A stretch of 62,092 nt of DNA, from positions 420-62,511 of the forward strand of contig MGTD01000002.1 in assembly GCA_001799285.1 (NCBI GenBank). Reading direction: 5' to 3'. Below are positions 26,732 to 36,640 of this stretch, in pieces. Position 1 is the stretch's first letter; each line of letters begins with the position of its first letter. The position numbers and the translations under genes were made by a program. The notes under the pieces were generated by a model, which had not been told where the DNA came from, made no database searches, and saw only the letters and a list, made by a program, of their open reading frames with translations. Source of the DNA: Deltaproteobacteria bacterium RIFOXYD12_FULL_56_24 (GTDB lineage Bacteria; Desulfobacterota; Desulfobulbia; Desulfobulbales; Desulfurivibrionaceae).

Positions 26732-27979
26732 ATGAGAGATGAGACCAGGGTGGCGGTGGTCGGTTGCGGCCCGGCCGGGCTCATGGCCGCCACCGTCCTA
26801 AGCGAAGCAGGCCTTGCGGTAGATATCTTCGACGCCAAGGGTTCAGCCGGCCGCAAATTTCTGATTGCCGGCCGCGGCGGGCTGAATCTCACTCATGCGG
26901 AACCATTCGAGACTTTTGTCGACCGCTACGGAAACCACGCGCAAATATTCAAAAATATCCTTGCCGGTTTTTCACCTGAAGATCTGCGCGTCTGGCTGCA
27001 CGGCCTCGGGATAGAAACCTTTGTCGGCACCAGCGGTCGGGTGTTCCCCAAAGACGCCGCTGCCCCCGAGATATTAAAAATATGGCTTGAGACTCTGGAC
27101 AAGCGCGGGGTTGTCTTTCACTACCGACATCGCTGGCAGGGGTTTTCGGCAACGAACGCCCCGCTCTTTCTTGCCGAAAGCGGAAAACTCCTCGAATTTA
27201 CAGCCAAGGGGGTTATTCTTGCCTTGGGGGGGGCAAGCTGGCCCCAAACCGGCTCCGATGGAAGCTGGACCTCACTCCTCGCTGGCAGAGGCATCCACCT
27301 TGCGCCATTCCGTCCGGCAAACTGCGGGATTGAGGTAGCCTGGTCCGAGTATTTCCGTAATCGCTTCAGCGGCAAGCCTATAAAAAATCTTCTGCTTTCC
27401 TGCGGCGATCGGCAGGCCACCGGCGATGTGGTGGTGACCGCCCATGGTCTTGAAGGAGGGCCGGTCTATGCTTTGAGCGGGGTGATCCGCGACCAGCTGG
27501 AAAAAGGCAGCCCGGTTCACCTTTTTCTCGATCTAAAGCGCGATCTTCCACTGGAACGGATTAGGGAAAAGCTCGAACAGCGACGGGGCAAGGAAAGCCT
27601 CGCCAATTCCCTCCGCAAGGGTCTGCACCTCACCGGCCCGGCCTATTCGCTGCTCCAGGAATTCTGCCCCCCGGAAGAGCTGACAAATCCGGCCCTCCTT
27701 GCCGGACACCTCAAAAGACTCATGCTCCCCATCAGCAGCACCAGGCCTCTGGCCGAGGCAATTTCCTCGGCCGGAGGCGTTACTTTCCCGGAAGTGGACG
27801 CAGACCTCATGCTTCGCAAGCTTCCGGGAGTGTTCGTGGCCGGGGAGATGCTGGACTGGGAAGCGCCAACCGGCGGCTACCTGTTGCAGGGCGCCTTCAG
27901 CACCGGCTACCAGGCGGCGCAAGGTCTCCTGAAATGGCTGGGCACACTCAACGGACAGACTGCGTATCCTTCAGCATAG
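26732..27979 (+). CDS. FAD-dependent oxidoreductase of the HI0933/BaiN family
   Basis: This 415-residue flavoprotein opens with a Rossmann dinucleotide motif VAVVGCGPAGLMAA. The family-specific GRKFLIAGRGGLNLTH follows, then FVGTSGRVFPKDAAAPEIL and ILALGGASWPQTGSDG. The C-terminal FAD contact is VFVAGEMLDWEAPTGGYLLQGAFSTG. These features fit the TIGR03862-type branch. The physiological substrate is unknown. It may share a transcript with the Cys-rich protein upstream. Confidence 0.85.
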   Translation: MRDETRVAVVGCGPAGLMAATVLSEAGLAVDIFDAKGSAGRKFLIAGRGGLNLTHAEPFETFVDRYGNHAQIFKNILAGFSPEDLRVWLHGLGIETFVGTSGRVFPKDAAAPEILKIWLETLDKRGVVFHYRHRWQGFSATNAPLFLAESGKLLEFTAKGVILALGGASWPQTGSDGSWTSLLAGRGIHLAPFRPANCGIEVAWSEYFRNRFSGKPIKNLLLSCGDRQATGDVVVTAHGLEGGPVYALSGVIRDQLEKGSPVHLFLDLKRDLPLERIREKLEQRRGKESLANSLRKGLHLTGPAYSLLQEFCPPEELTNPALLAGHLKRLMLPISSTRPLAEAISSAGGVTFPEVDADLMLRKLPGVFVAGEMLDWEAPTGGYLLQGAFSTGYQAAQGLLKWLGTLNGQTAYPSA

Positions 27980-28061
27980 CTGAGCGCCTGCCTCTTGCCC
28001 TCTGTCGATTTAAGCAACCTTTCCCCTGTAAGAAACCCTGCGTCTTCGTTACCCATTGCAT

Positions 28062-28104
28062 AAAAAAAAACACTGGCCAAAAGACGGGCGTCCTTTGACC
28101 AGTG
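28062..28104 (-). terminator. Rho-independent terminator of the fhs operon
   Basis: On the minus strand CACTGGTCAAAGGACG pairs with CGTCTTTTGGCCAGTG around a 2-4 nt loop (two wobble or mismatch positions), followed by nine T residues. It lies about 85 nt beyond the fhs stop. Confidence 0.93.
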
Positions 28105-28144
28105 CTGACGGAAAAGATTGGTAAGCGGTTGTTTTGCACCCAGG

Positions 28145-28187
28145 GGGTATAAGTTTCGCAAGAGCAGGCAAGCTGCTCAACTCAGCT
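28145..28187 (+). repeat. 44-bp dispersed repeat, copy B
   Basis: This is a near-identical copy of 9637-9680, one base shorter and with changes in the CAAG stretch. It abuts the fhs stop codon, between that gene and its terminator. Confidence 0.85.
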
Positions 28188-29951
28188 TTAGAACAGCCCG
28201 GAAACCTTCCCGGTTTCCGGGTCAACATCGATCCGGCGAAAGGCCGGATTCGAGCTGGTGCCCGGCATCAGGCTGATCGTTCCCGCACAGGGACAGAGGA
28301 ACTTGGCGCCGGAATAGATCAAGATATCCCGCACCGGCAACCGCCAGCCCTTGGGCACGCCCTTGAGGGTCGGGTCATGCGTCAGGCTCAGGTGGCTCTT
28401 GACCATCATCGTGGCATAGTCGGCATACTGGGGATCGTTCTCCAGCATCTTGGCCTTGGTCAAGGCCTCCGGCGACCAATCCACCCCGTCGCCGCCGTAG
28501 ACTTCCTTGGTGATCAACTCAACCCGGTCGCGCAGCTTCATCTCCAGCGGGTAGAGGAACTTGAAGTCGTTCTCTTCGTTGCAGGCATCGATTACCGCAT
28601 CGGCAAACTCAAGCGCTCCGTCGCCGCCCAGCTCCCAATGCTTGGATTCGGCGCAACGGGCCCCGGCCGCCTCGGCGATCCGTCGCACTACCCTGCACTC
28701 TTCGTCGGTGTCGGAATAGAAACGGTTGATGCAGACCACCGGGTTGATCCCGGCTTTGCGGATCACGTTGATCAAATGCACCATGTTCTCGCAACCCTTC
28801 TCGACCAGCCCGATGTTCTCCTTGGTATAGGCAGCATCGAGAGGCTTGCCCGGCACGACCTTCGGGCCGCCGCCATGCATCTTCAGGGCGCGGATGGTGG
28901 CGGTGAGCACGGAGACGTGCGGCTTGAGGCCGGAGTAACGGCATTTGACGTTCCAGAATTTCTCGAAACCGATATCGGCGGCAAAGCCGGACTCAGTGAC
29001 GTTGTATTCAAAGAGTTTCAGGGCCACCCGGTCTGCGATGATCGAAGACTGACCGACTGCTATATTGGCAAAAGGTCCGGCGTGAACCAGGCAGGGGTTG
29101 TACTCGGCGGTGCACATCAGGGTCGGGTTGATAGTGTTGCGCATGAAGGCGGCCATGGCGTTGCCGACTTCCAGGTCGCGGCAAGTGACCGGCTTGCCGC
29201 TCTTGTCAAAGGCCACGGTAATGTCGTTGATCCGTTCCTTCAGATCGGCCAGGTCAGTGGCAATGGCGAGGATGGCCATAAGCTCCGAACCCACGGCGAT
29301 GCCGAATTTGGACTGCATGGTGTACCCGTCCGTCCGGCCGCCGAGGCCGATGACGATATTGCGCAGGGCCTGGGCACAGAAATCGATAACCCAGCCAAAT
29401 TCCACCCGGGTGGGATCGATGTCCAGCCGCCGCATGCCGGTCAACCTGGCCAGCTGCTCATCGTTATAGTTCCGCTCGTGCTGCATCCGGGAGGTCATGG
29501 CCACCATGCCCAGGTTATGGGCGTTCATGATGTCGTTGATATCCCCGGTCAATCCTAAGGAGAACTCGGTCATCGGGATCAAGAGGGAGTTGCCGCCGCC
29601 GGCCGCCGTCCCCTTGACGTTCATGGTCGGGCCGCCGGAAGGCTGGCGCAGGGAACCGCCGGCAAGTTTACCGCGTTTGCCCAGACCTTCCATCAGGCCG
29701 CAGGAGGTGGTGGACTTCCCTTCGCCAAGGGGGGTCGGGGTAATCGCGGTTACCTCGATGTACTTGCCGTCCGGCTTGTCTTTGAGACGGTTGATGATTT
29801 TAAGGAAATCGAGCTTGGCCAACCGGCCCATGGGGAGAATTTCGTCTTTCTCGAGTCCCAATCTATCCCGCCACTCCTCAGGGGTGGGCATGTTCTTTTC
29901 GGCAGCCTCGGAAATCTGCCAATCCGCCATATTCACCGCATCAAAAGCCAT
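28188..29951 (-). CDS. fhs: Formate-tetrahydrofolate ligase
   Basis: This enzyme makes 10-formyl-tetrahydrofolate from formate, ATP and tetrahydrofolate, and serves the methyl branch of the Wood-Ljungdahl pathway or C1 supply. From [19 protein letters not shown] it has 587 residues. It has the P-loop TPLGEGKST, the FTHFS signature [20 protein letters not shown], and later [16 protein letters not shown]. The ATG at 29951 has AAGGAGAGAGAG upstream. The frame to 30029 adds residues unlike the family. It is the last gene of the nifU-nifS-thyX-fhs run and has a clear terminator. Confidence 0.96.
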   Translation of the reverse strand: MAFDAVNMADWQISEAAEKNMPTPEEWRDRLGLEKDEILPMGRLAKLDFLKIINRLKDKPDGKYIEVTAITPTPLGEGKSTTSCGLMEGLGKRGKLAGGSLRQPSGGPTMNVKGTAAGGGNSLLIPMTEFSLGLTGDINDIMNAHNLGMVAMTSRMQHERNYNDEQLARLTGMRRLDIDPTRVEFGWVIDFCAQALRNIVIGLGGRTDGYTMQSKFGIAVGSELMAILAIATDLADLKERINDITVAFDKSGKPVTCRDLEVGNAMAAFMRNTINPTLMCTAEYNPCLVHAGPFANIAVGQSSIIADRVALKLFEYNVTESGFAADIGFEKFWNVKCRYSGLKPHVSVLTATIRALKMHGGGPKVVPGKPLDAAYTKENIGLVEKGCENMVHLINVIRKAGINPVVCINRFYSDTDEECRVVRRIAEAAGARCAESKHWELGGDGALEFADAVIDACNEENDFKFLYPLEMKLRDRVELITKEVYGGDGVDWSPEALTKAKMLENDPQYADYATMMVKSHLSLTHDPTLKGVPKGWRLPVRDILIYSGAKFLCPCAGTISLMPGTSSNPAFRRIDVDPETGKVSGLF

Positions 29952-30049
29952 CTCTCTCTCCTTCTTAATAAGTTGTTCTCGATTTCTCTGGATCAACAAA
30001 AACATGGGGCGCCAGGCTCTGGCCCGCACTCCGGATTTTCTCTCATTTT

Positions 30050-31006
30050 CTACTCAGTCGCAAAGGAGGCATCGGCAAAAACAGCCGGAAATCTCTCCTT
30101 AAAGGCCCCGGCCAGCGGGATCATCACCTCGCGCATGGAAGGCTCGGCATTCTTGGGGGTGCGCAGCTTAAAGATATGCAGCCACTCCAGCAGATTGGCA
30201 AAGACGATGATCTCGGTCTTGCACGAGTTGGGCAGCACGGTGCGGGCAGCCTGGGGCGAAGAGGTAGCCAGGAGTTTCAGGTAGATCTTCTCCGTCTCCA
30301 GCATCGCTTTTTCCCAGAGCTTGTATTCCTTGCTCCCCAAGCTAAAAAACATCGGGGCTATAAAGGTGATTTCGTTGCCGAACTTGTCATCGGCATACCG
30401 GCAATAGCGCTGGCTTTCCTGCAAAAAGGAACAGGGCCGGTGCCGGACCAGTTCATGGGTCACGGCCCGATTGGTGATAAAGCGCACCGCCACATAGCGG
30501 TGCTTGGCCAGCAGATCCGCGGACAAGGCCTCGACCTCGGCCAGCGGCAGCCGGGTGACGGCAACTCCGTCCTGGGGAATCCAGCCGCGTTTTGGGGCCA
30601 GATCAAAAAAGAAGAGCGGATACGAGGCGGCCAAATGCCCGGCTATTCCCTTGATCAGCTTGACCTTGCCGTAATCGCGGGTCAGCTCCCGGAAGGCCCG
30701 GATCGTCCCGGTAATGAGCAGCACCTTTTTCTCCAGCCGGTCAAACTGGATGAATTTTGGGATCACGCTTAAAAACTGGGTCACCAGCGATTCGCTGTCG
30801 ATCTCAACCCGCAGGGTCAAAGCCGCCATCTCCAGAACCGAATTATGGCCGTGCTTGACGATTCCCTTGATAAAAGGTTCCGCCGAGTCCTCGCTGATCT
30901 TGTCCTCGGATTTATAGCACAGCCGCCCGCACGCCTCAATGCGCACCGCCAGGGACTGATGGTCAAGTTCCTCAAGGATCTGAAACGAAGCCGGTATAAC
31001 CTTCAT
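30050..31006 (-). CDS. thyX: Flavin-dependent thymidylate synthase ThyX
   Basis: ThyX methylates dUMP using methylene-tetrahydrofolate, FAD and NADPH. The signature [13 protein letters not shown] is at 188-200. [10 protein letters not shown] near 52-61 and LPNSCKTEI near the C-terminus are further conserved segments. At 318 residues it is longer than the roughly 220-250 of many ThyX proteins, with extra sequence in the middle. It lies between nifS (24 nt) and fhs (98 nt); fhs also acts in folate one-carbon metabolism. Confidence 0.93.
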   Translation of the reverse strand: MKVIPASFQILEELDHQSLAVRIEACGRLCYKSEDKISEDSAEPFIKGIVKHGHNSVLEMAALTLRVEIDSESLVTQFLSVIPKFIQFDRLEKKVLLITGTIRAFRELTRDYGKVKLIKGIAGHLAASYPLFFFDLAPKRGWIPQDGVAVTRLPLAEVEALSADLLAKHRYVAVRFITNRAVTHELVRHRPCSFLQESQRYCRYADDKFGNEITFIAPMFFSLGSKEYKLWEKAMLETEKIYLKLLATSSPQAARTVLPNSCKTEIIVFANLLEWLHIFKLRTPKNAEPSMREVMIPLAGAFKERFPAVFADASFATE

Positions 31007-31030
31007 GTTGTTATCCTTATCGCGCTGCGG

Positions 31031-32245
31031 TTAGGAACAGCTGCACTTGCATTGACTACCGCCGGTCTTGCCCCGGTGTTCACTCTTCCAGAACGGCGAC
31101 ATCTCCCGGAGCTGGGCGATGATCGGGGGCAATTTTTCCAGGACAAAATCCACCTCGGCCTCGGTATTGTACACGCTGAGGCTCAAGCGGATCGAGCCGT
31201 GCGCCGCGGTAAAAGGCACACCCATGGCCCGCATCACGTGCGAAGGCTCCAGCGACCCGGAGGTACAGGCGGAACCGGAAGAGGCGCAGATCCCAAAACG
31301 GTCGAGATGGAGCAGAATCGCCTCGCCCTCCACATACTCAAAGCTGATATTGGTCGTATTGGGCAGCCGCATGGTCTTATGCCCGTTGAGCAGGGAGCTG
31401 GGAATCGTGGCCAGCAGCCCATTTTCCAGCTTGTCCCGCAACGTCTTTACCTTGGTGTTTTCTGCGTGCATCTGCCGGGCCGCCAACTCACAGGCCTTGC
31501 CCAGGCCGACGATGGAGGCGACGTTTTCCGTGCCGCCCCGACGGCCGTGTTCCTGATGCCCGCCGATGATAAAGGGGACAAAGGGCGTACCCTTGCGAAC
31601 ATAGAGAACGCCGATCCCCTTGGGAGCATGTAATTTATGACCGGAAAGCGAGAGGAAATCAATCGGTACTTGTGACAGGTCGATGGGAATTTTCCCCACC
31701 GCCTGCACCGCATCAGTGTGAAACAGGATGCCCCGGCTCTTGGCAATCCGGGCCATCTCCTTGATGGGAAAGATCACCCCGGTCTCGTTGTTGGCCCACA
31801 TGGCGCTGACAATGGCGGTCTCGTCGCCGAGGCTCTCTTCGTAGAGGGCCAGATCCAGGGTGCCGTCGCTGTTCACCGGCAGCTGGGTAATCCGGTGCTT
31901 GTGGCCGGTGAGTTTATCCAGGCTTTCGCAAAGATTTTTCACCGCCGGATGCTCGACCCGGGTGGTGACGATGTGCCGCTTTTCCGGGAATGATTGCAGG
32001 GCGGAGAGAATGGCCGTGGAGTCACTTTCGGTACCGCAGCTGGTAAAAATAATTTCGTCTGGCCGGGCGCCAAGGAGCGAGGCGATTTTGCCCCTGGCCT
32101 CTTCCACCACCCGGCCTACCTGGCCGCCGAAGGTGTGCATGCTGGAAGGGTTGCCGTACAGCTCGGAATAATAAGGGAGCATAACCTCAACCACCTCCGG
32201 GGCAACCCGGGTGGTGGCGTTGTTGTCCATATAGACTGTGTTCAT
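31031..32245 (-). CDS. nifS: Cysteine desulfurase, NifS type
   Basis: NifS removes sulfur from cysteine for iron-sulfur cluster assembly on NifU. The PLP lysine is Lys204 in LSGHKLHAPKG and the catalytic cysteine is Cys327 in SSGSACTSG, the group I form. VYMDNNATTRVAPEV opens the 404-residue protein. The C-terminus has an unusual short tail SQCKCSCS with three cysteines. The start overlaps the nifU stop by one base (TAATG), so translation is probably coupled. Confidence 0.95.
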   Translation of the reverse strand: MNTVYMDNNATTRVAPEVVEVMLPYYSELYGNPSSMHTFGGQVGRVVEEARGKIASLLGARPDEIIFTSCGTESDSTAILSALQSFPEKRHIVTTRVEHPAVKNLCESLDKLTGHKHRITQLPVNSDGTLDLALYEESLGDETAIVSAMWANNETGVIFPIKEMARIAKSRGILFHTDAVQAVGKIPIDLSQVPIDFLSLSGHKLHAPKGIGVLYVRKGTPFVPFIIGGHQEHGRRGGTENVASIVGLGKACELAARQMHAENTKVKTLRDKLENGLLATIPSSLLNGHKTMRLPNTTNISFEYVEGEAILLHLDRFGICASSGSACTSGSLEPSHVMRAMGVPFTAAHGSIRLSLSVYNTEAEVDFVLEKLPPIIAQLREMSPFWKSEHRGKTGGSQCKCSCS

Positions 32246-33078
32246 TATTTCCCCTCCTCGACAATCAGGGTATCGAGCACCTGTTCGCGCAGCTTCTTTT
32301 CCACGTATTCCTTGAGGGTGGTCTGGGATTTCTTGCAGGTGCCGCAGGCCCCGCGCAGGGAGACGATAACATAATCGCCGTCCACATCGATCAGCTCGAT
32401 ATCGCCGCCATCCTTGCGCAAGGCGGGCCGGACCTCACGTTCGAGAAGCTCCTCGATCCGCTTGATCTTCTGGAGGGTGGTAAGCCGACCAGGCCGCTGG
32501 TCAAGGATCAGCGGCTTCGTCTCATGCCGGGCCTCCCGCAGGATCTCTTCCAGGCGGGGGAGGCATTTCCCGCAGCCGCCGCCGGCCTTGGTGAAGTTGG
32601 TGATTTCCTCCACGCTCTGGAGCTTGTTTTCCTCGATGGCCCGCTTGACCTCAAGATCGGTGACCCCGAAGCATTCGCAGACCACCTCCCCTTCCGCCAT
32701 GGGCAGGGGAATGCCGCGGTAGTTGGCAATTGCCGCTTCGAGCGCCTCCCGACCCATCACCGAGCAGTGCATCTTCTCCTTGGGCAGACCGCCGAGGTAT
32801 TCGGCAATATCCTGATTGGTAACCTTGGCCGCCTCGTCTAGGGGCAGCCCCGTGATCATCTCGGTAAGGGCCGAGGATGAGGCAATGGCGCTGGCGCAGC
32901 CGAAGGTCTGAAACTTGGCCTCGACAATCCGGTCGTTGTCGTCCACCTTGAGAAAAAGCTTGAGGGCGTCGCCGCAGGCCAGGGAGCCGACCTCTCCGAC
33001 CCCATCCGCATTGGCAATCTCCCCTACATTCCTGGGATTCATGAAATGATCCCGAACCTTATCCGTATATTCCCACAT
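32245..33078 (-). CDS. nifU: Iron-sulfur cluster assembly scaffold NifU (three-domain)
   Basis: This 277-residue modular scaffold works with NifS. The N-terminal IscU-like domain has cysteines 35, 61 and 105. The central BFD-type [2Fe-2S] domain has Cys134, Cys136, Cys169 and Cys172 (VCECFG and GGCGKC). The C-terminal Nfu domain has CGTC (245-248). The ATG at 33078 has GGGAG at a good distance. The longer frame to 33156 lacks family similarity. No nitrogenase genes are visible, so the pair may serve general anaerobic cluster assembly. Confidence 0.95.
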   Translation of the reverse strand: MWEYTDKVRDHFMNPRNVGEIANADGVGEVGSLACGDALKLFLKVDDNDRIVEAKFQTFGCASAIASSSALTEMITGLPLDEAAKVTNQDIAEYLGGLPKEKMHCSVMGREALEAAIANYRGIPLPMAEGEVVCECFGVTDLEVKRAIEENKLQSVEEITNFTKAGGGCGKCLPRLEEILREARHETKPLILDQRPGRLTTLQKIKRIEELLEREVRPALRKDGGDIELIDVDGDYVIVSLRGACGTCKKSQTTLKEYVEKKLREQVLDTLIVEEGK

Positions 33079-33432
33079 AGTATTTTCTCCCGGCAAGCAA
33101 AGCAAAAGATGCGGATCGTGCGTCAGGCAAACATCCCGCCCGCACCCGCCATCCAAGTTTATCGTTCGTCCAGCAAGGTGGTATCCGCTAGCACTTTACA
33201 TGAAACTCCCCCTCCCTCGACGGGAGGGGGCTGGGGGGTGGGTGAACCTGACGATTGCATCACACCAAGCGCCTTCCCCCTCACCCTATCCCTCTCCCGC
33301 AAGGGAAGAGGGGACTTTCTTGCGATCAGCAATTTTTCAGCCGGACAATGCTGGTAAGTTTCAGAATTGAGCAATTTAGTTTTTCAAGGTTCAAAAAGCA
33401 AGAATTATCATTATGCCTTCAGTCTTCAGTCT
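33079..33432. other. Spacer upstream of nifU with C-rich/G-rich palindromes
   Basis: No gene is visible in 354 nt. It holds the nifU promoter region and two palindromes of the CCCTC/GAGGG type: CCCCCTCCC (33208-33216) with GGGAGGGGG (33222-33230), and CCCTCTCCC (33290-33298) with GGGAAGAGGGG just after it. Similar palindromes flank the DUF559 gene at 59 kb. Confidence 0.6.
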
Positions 33433-35262
33433 TCAGCCATCAGCCTTATTTTCATGCAGATGCTGCCAGATCTGCGCGGCCAGGGCCGGGCCTATCCCCG
33501 CCACCGCAGCAAGCTCCCCCACGCCGGCCTGAGCAATACGCTGCCTGCTGCCGAGCTCCCGCAGCAACAACTCCGTGCGCGCTTTGCCCACCCCGGGAAT
33601 CTGCGTAAGCGATGAGGTCAACCCCTCTTTTGCCCGCAATCTCCGGTGGATGGTTATGCCGTAGCGGTGCGCCTCGTCCCTGATCCGCATGAGATAGAGC
33701 AACACCAGGGAATGCCGCTCCAGGATGATCGGGTTTTTCCGTCCCGGCCGGTACAGTTTCTCCCCTTCCTCCACCTTCTCCTTGGCAATGCCGGCCAGCT
33801 CAACCGTACCGGGGATACCGAGATCGGCCAAGGCCTGCATGGCCACGCCTAGCTGCCCCTTTCCGCCGTCCACCAGGAGAAGATCGGGCATATCCCCTTC
33901 CGTCAGCCCCTTGGCAAATCGCCGCCCCAAAACCTCGTCCATCATGGCGTAATCGTCCGGCCCCTCCACGGTATGGATTCCATAATGGCGGTAGCGATCC
34001 TTGGCCGGCTCCCCACCGACAAAGCAGACCAGGGAACCCACTGCCTGCTTGCCATTAAGATTCGAGATATCAAGACACTCGATCCGCTCCGGCAACCGTG
34101 CCAGACCTAGGACTTTTTGCAGTCCCCCGGCCAGCCCCTGCCAGGAGGTCTGCCTTGTTTTTCTTGCGACCAAGAGCTGCCGGGCATTCGCCTCGGCCAT
34201 CTCCAGCAACCGCACCCTGTCGCCCCGCTGCGGGCAGGCAATGGCCACCGAGCCGCCCCGCTGTTCGCTCAGCCAGTCCGCCAGGAGCTGATCATCGGTG
34301 CCGGCAAAAGGTAGCAGAATCTCTTGGGGAAGATACCGCCCCTCCTCCCAATAAAACCGGGAAAGTACCTCCGTCAGCACCTCCGCGTCCGTGCCCACCG
34401 GATCGGCGAGATAAAAGGCTTGCTGGCCGCTGATCACCCCCTTGCGGATAAAAAGCAGGGCCACGGCCACGGAAGCCTCCTGGCGGGCAAAGCCCAGCAC
34501 ATCCTGATCCTTGCCATGCGCGGCCACCACCTGCTGTTTTTCCAGGGTCTTGTTCAGGGAGTTGATCCGGTCCCGCAGCTGGGCCGCCTCCTCAAAGCGC
34601 AGTTCCGCCGAGGCCTGCGCCATCTTCCGGGACAACTCCTTGACCAGTTGCTGGTTCTTCCCATCCAGCACCAAAAGGACATTATCGACCAGCTCCCGGT
34701 ACTCCTCGCGGCTCACCTTGTCCGCGCAGGGGGCAAGACAGCGGCCCATCTGGTGATTGAGGCAGGGCCGGGACTTGGGCTTGAGACTTTTTTCCTTGCA
34801 GCGGCGCAGGGGGAAGAGCGAGTTGAGATAGCGGATGGTTTCCCACATGGCCGAGGGAGAAGAAAACGGCCCGAAATACCGGGCCCCGTCCTTCACCCGC
34901 CGCCGGGTCATCACCAGCCGGGGCCACTGTTCCTGCACCGTCACCTTCAAAAGCGGGTAGCTCTTGTCATCGCGGAGGATGACATTGTACTTGGGCCGGT
35001 GCTGCTTGATCAGCGAGGACTCAAGGATCAAGGCCTCTTTCTCCGTATTGGTGACAATGGTCTCTATCAGACGCACCTGGGAGAGCAGCATCGCGGTTTT
35101 GCCGTGCAGGGCCTGATCGATGCGGGCGTAGGAGGATAGCCGCTTGCGCAGTTCTCTGGCCTTGCCGACATAGAGTACCTCACCCGCCCGGCTCTTCATC
35201 AGATAGACGCCGGGCTGCAAGGGAACGGTCGGGAGAAATTCTTTGAAAGCAAATGGGGGCAT
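33433..35262 (-). CDS. uvrC: Excinuclease ABC subunit C (UvrC)
   Basis: UvrC makes both incisions in nucleotide excision repair. From MPPFAFKEFLPTVPLQPGVYLM the protein has 609 residues. The GIY-YIG domain has GVYLMKSRAGEVLYVGKARELRKR. A zinc-type Cys motif (CLNHQMGRCLAPC) and the UVR motif region (ELRFEEAAQLRDRINSL) follow. The RNase-H-like C-terminal nuclease has ECLDISNLNGKQAVGS and LLLVDGGKGQL, then helix-hairpin-helix motifs. The frame runs to 35346, with starts at 35274 and 35262 both possible. Confidence 0.95.
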   Translation of the reverse strand: MPPFAFKEFLPTVPLQPGVYLMKSRAGEVLYVGKARELRKRLSSYARIDQALHGKTAMLLSQVRLIETIVTNTEKEALILESSLIKQHRPKYNVILRDDKSYPLLKVTVQEQWPRLVMTRRRVKDGARYFGPFSSPSAMWETIRYLNSLFPLRRCKEKSLKPKSRPCLNHQMGRCLAPCADKVSREEYRELVDNVLLVLDGKNQQLVKELSRKMAQASAELRFEEAAQLRDRINSLNKTLEKQQVVAAHGKDQDVLGFARQEASVAVALLFIRKGVISGQQAFYLADPVGTDAEVLTEVLSRFYWEEGRYLPQEILLPFAGTDDQLLADWLSEQRGGSVAIACPQRGDRVRLLEMAEANARQLLVARKTRQTSWQGLAGGLQKVLGLARLPERIECLDISNLNGKQAVGSLVCFVGGEPAKDRYRHYGIHTVEGPDDYAMMDEVLGRRFAKGLTEGDMPDLLLVDGGKGQLGVAMQALADLGIPGTVELAGIAKEKVEEGEKLYRPGRKNPIILERHSLVLLYLMRIRDEAHRYGITIHRRLRAKEGLTSSLTQIPGVGKARTELLLRELGSRQRIAQAGVGELAAVAGIGPALAAQIWQHLHENKADG

Positions 35263-35670
35263 GATCGCTGTCATCCGGCGCTGTTTTTGAGGCAGAAAGG
35301 CCAAGGACTTTGCGATATGACTACCCTTACCGGGGGATTTTGTCAAACAGGACGGGATGCTTTCTTGAAATCATGCCTGTTTCTGCTTGGCCTGACATAA
35401 AATGGTTTGACAAGCGCAGGCTATTTCCTTACACCTTATGCATGCTTCATTTTGATTAGTTTAAGAGGATTCTCGATTTCATCACCCATCGGGGAACTAT
35501 AAAATATGATTTTTCAAGGCCACGATGACTTCCGAAGTGGCCCCAGCTAATGCCATTCGAGATAGTCGGGGTAGAGGTGGCAGAAGGTGCAATAGAAAAA
35601 TAGATAAGGATGCCCGCCACATTCTTGGGCACTAATTGATTCCTGATTGATTCTACTAGCCGGAATTCAG
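35263..35670. other. Gene-poor spacer downstream of the barrel gene
   Basis: This 408-nt stretch lies between the uvrC start and the stop of the leftward barrel gene and holds the uvrC promoter. Short frames on both strands between 35510 and 35640 look like possible gene debris, but I cannot assign them. Nothing else was seen. Confidence 0.35.
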
Positions 35671-36579
35671 TCAGAAAGATCTGCTAAGTCCGATCCCGCT
35701 GGTCCAGTCCGGGGCGGCGTTGCTGAGACCTGCGGCGAAGGCGGCCCAAGTTCGCCATCCCCTGCCCATCCGCCACTCCAGGGAGAGCGAAGTTTCGTGG
35801 AAGTCGTCGGCCGTATCCGTGATTTTTTGTCGGAAAGAGTAGGCCCCGGTCGCGTCGAGGTATTTGCCGAGGATGAGGGTGGCTCCCAGGGAACCGTACG
35901 GGACGTCATTGAGGGTCATCAGGCTGGTGTCGCCGGTGATGGTGTAACCCAGCTGGACAAAGGGTTGGAACCGGCCGGCTGGTAATGACACCGCTGCCTG
36001 GGCGCTGTAGTCTGCCTTGCCGGTGCCAAGGCCTTTGTCTTCGTCTGCGGTGGGGAATTTTATTCTGCCGCTGATTTCGACGAGAACGCCGGAGTCCCCA
36101 AAGGTGAAAAAGCCGTAGCCCGCTTCAGCGCTGAGATCACCGAGGCCGGAAACCGTCGACCGTTGCTGTTGGCAGGTCGTGGCGGTTCCCATGTTTGAGC
36201 CGGGTGAGGAATTGCTGCCGGGGCCATTTCCGCCGCTCGGCGGGGCCGAGGTTCCGGCACCGGCGCCGCCGACCATCGCCCCGACCGCAGCACTGTTGAT
36301 CTGGATCGGGCCATCGGCGCCCATGGTCACGTTGCCGAAGCCGCTGAGTCGGACTGAGGGAATGGATAGCGAGGCGAACCACGGACCCCGGGCATAGTCG
36401 ACGGTGAGAGGAATCAGGTCGATACGGGTGTCGTTCTCAAGACCGTACGTCCCGGAGGAATGGGTGTACGACACCGAAAGTCCGAGCAGTCCTTCCTTTG
36501 TTTCCGCGGCGCCCACCGGGACGGATGAAACCAGCCAGGCAACGGCTAGGGCCGCAAGGCCGGTTCGCATACGCCGCAT
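35671..36579 (-). CDS. Putative outer-membrane beta-barrel protein (module gene 3)
   Basis: From MRRMRTGLAALAVAWLVSS the product has 302 residues with a signal peptide cleaved after VGAA. The mature chain alternates polar and hydrophobic residues in amphipathic strands (GLLGLSVSYTHSSGTYGLE, FQPFVQLGYTITGD) and ends in Phe, a typical outer-membrane assembly signal. A low-complexity Gly/Ser/Pro loop occupies about 105-135. It resembles generic transporter-like barrels. The longer frame to 36825 overlaps the upstream barrel gene and is not credible. It is the last gene of a three-gene leftward unit. Confidence 0.7.
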   Translation of the reverse strand: MRRMRTGLAALAVAWLVSSVPVGAAETKEGLLGLSVSYTHSSGTYGLENDTRIDLIPLTVDYARGPWFASLSIPSVRLSGFGNVTMGADGPIQINSAAVGAMVGGAGAGTSAPPSGGNGPGSNSSPGSNMGTATTCQQQRSTVSGLGDLSAEAGYGFFTFGDSGVLVEISGRIKFPTADEDKGLGTGKADYSAQAAVSLPAGRFQPFVQLGYTITGDTSLMTLNDVPYGSLGATLILGKYLDATGAYSFRQKITDTADDFHETSLSLEWRMGRGWRTWAAFAAGLSNAAPDWTSGIGLSRSF

Positions 36580-36640
36580 GACATGATTTCGGGGGATAAA
36601 TTCCCCCCGCTCGCTGATCGAGAAAAAGTCGGCTGGGCGT

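Noticed and set aside
28134-29558. 474-codon open frame on the plus strand
   Set aside because: It lies entirely antisense to fhs, whose protein motifs are unmistakable. Long antisense frames are expected in high-GC coding DNA.
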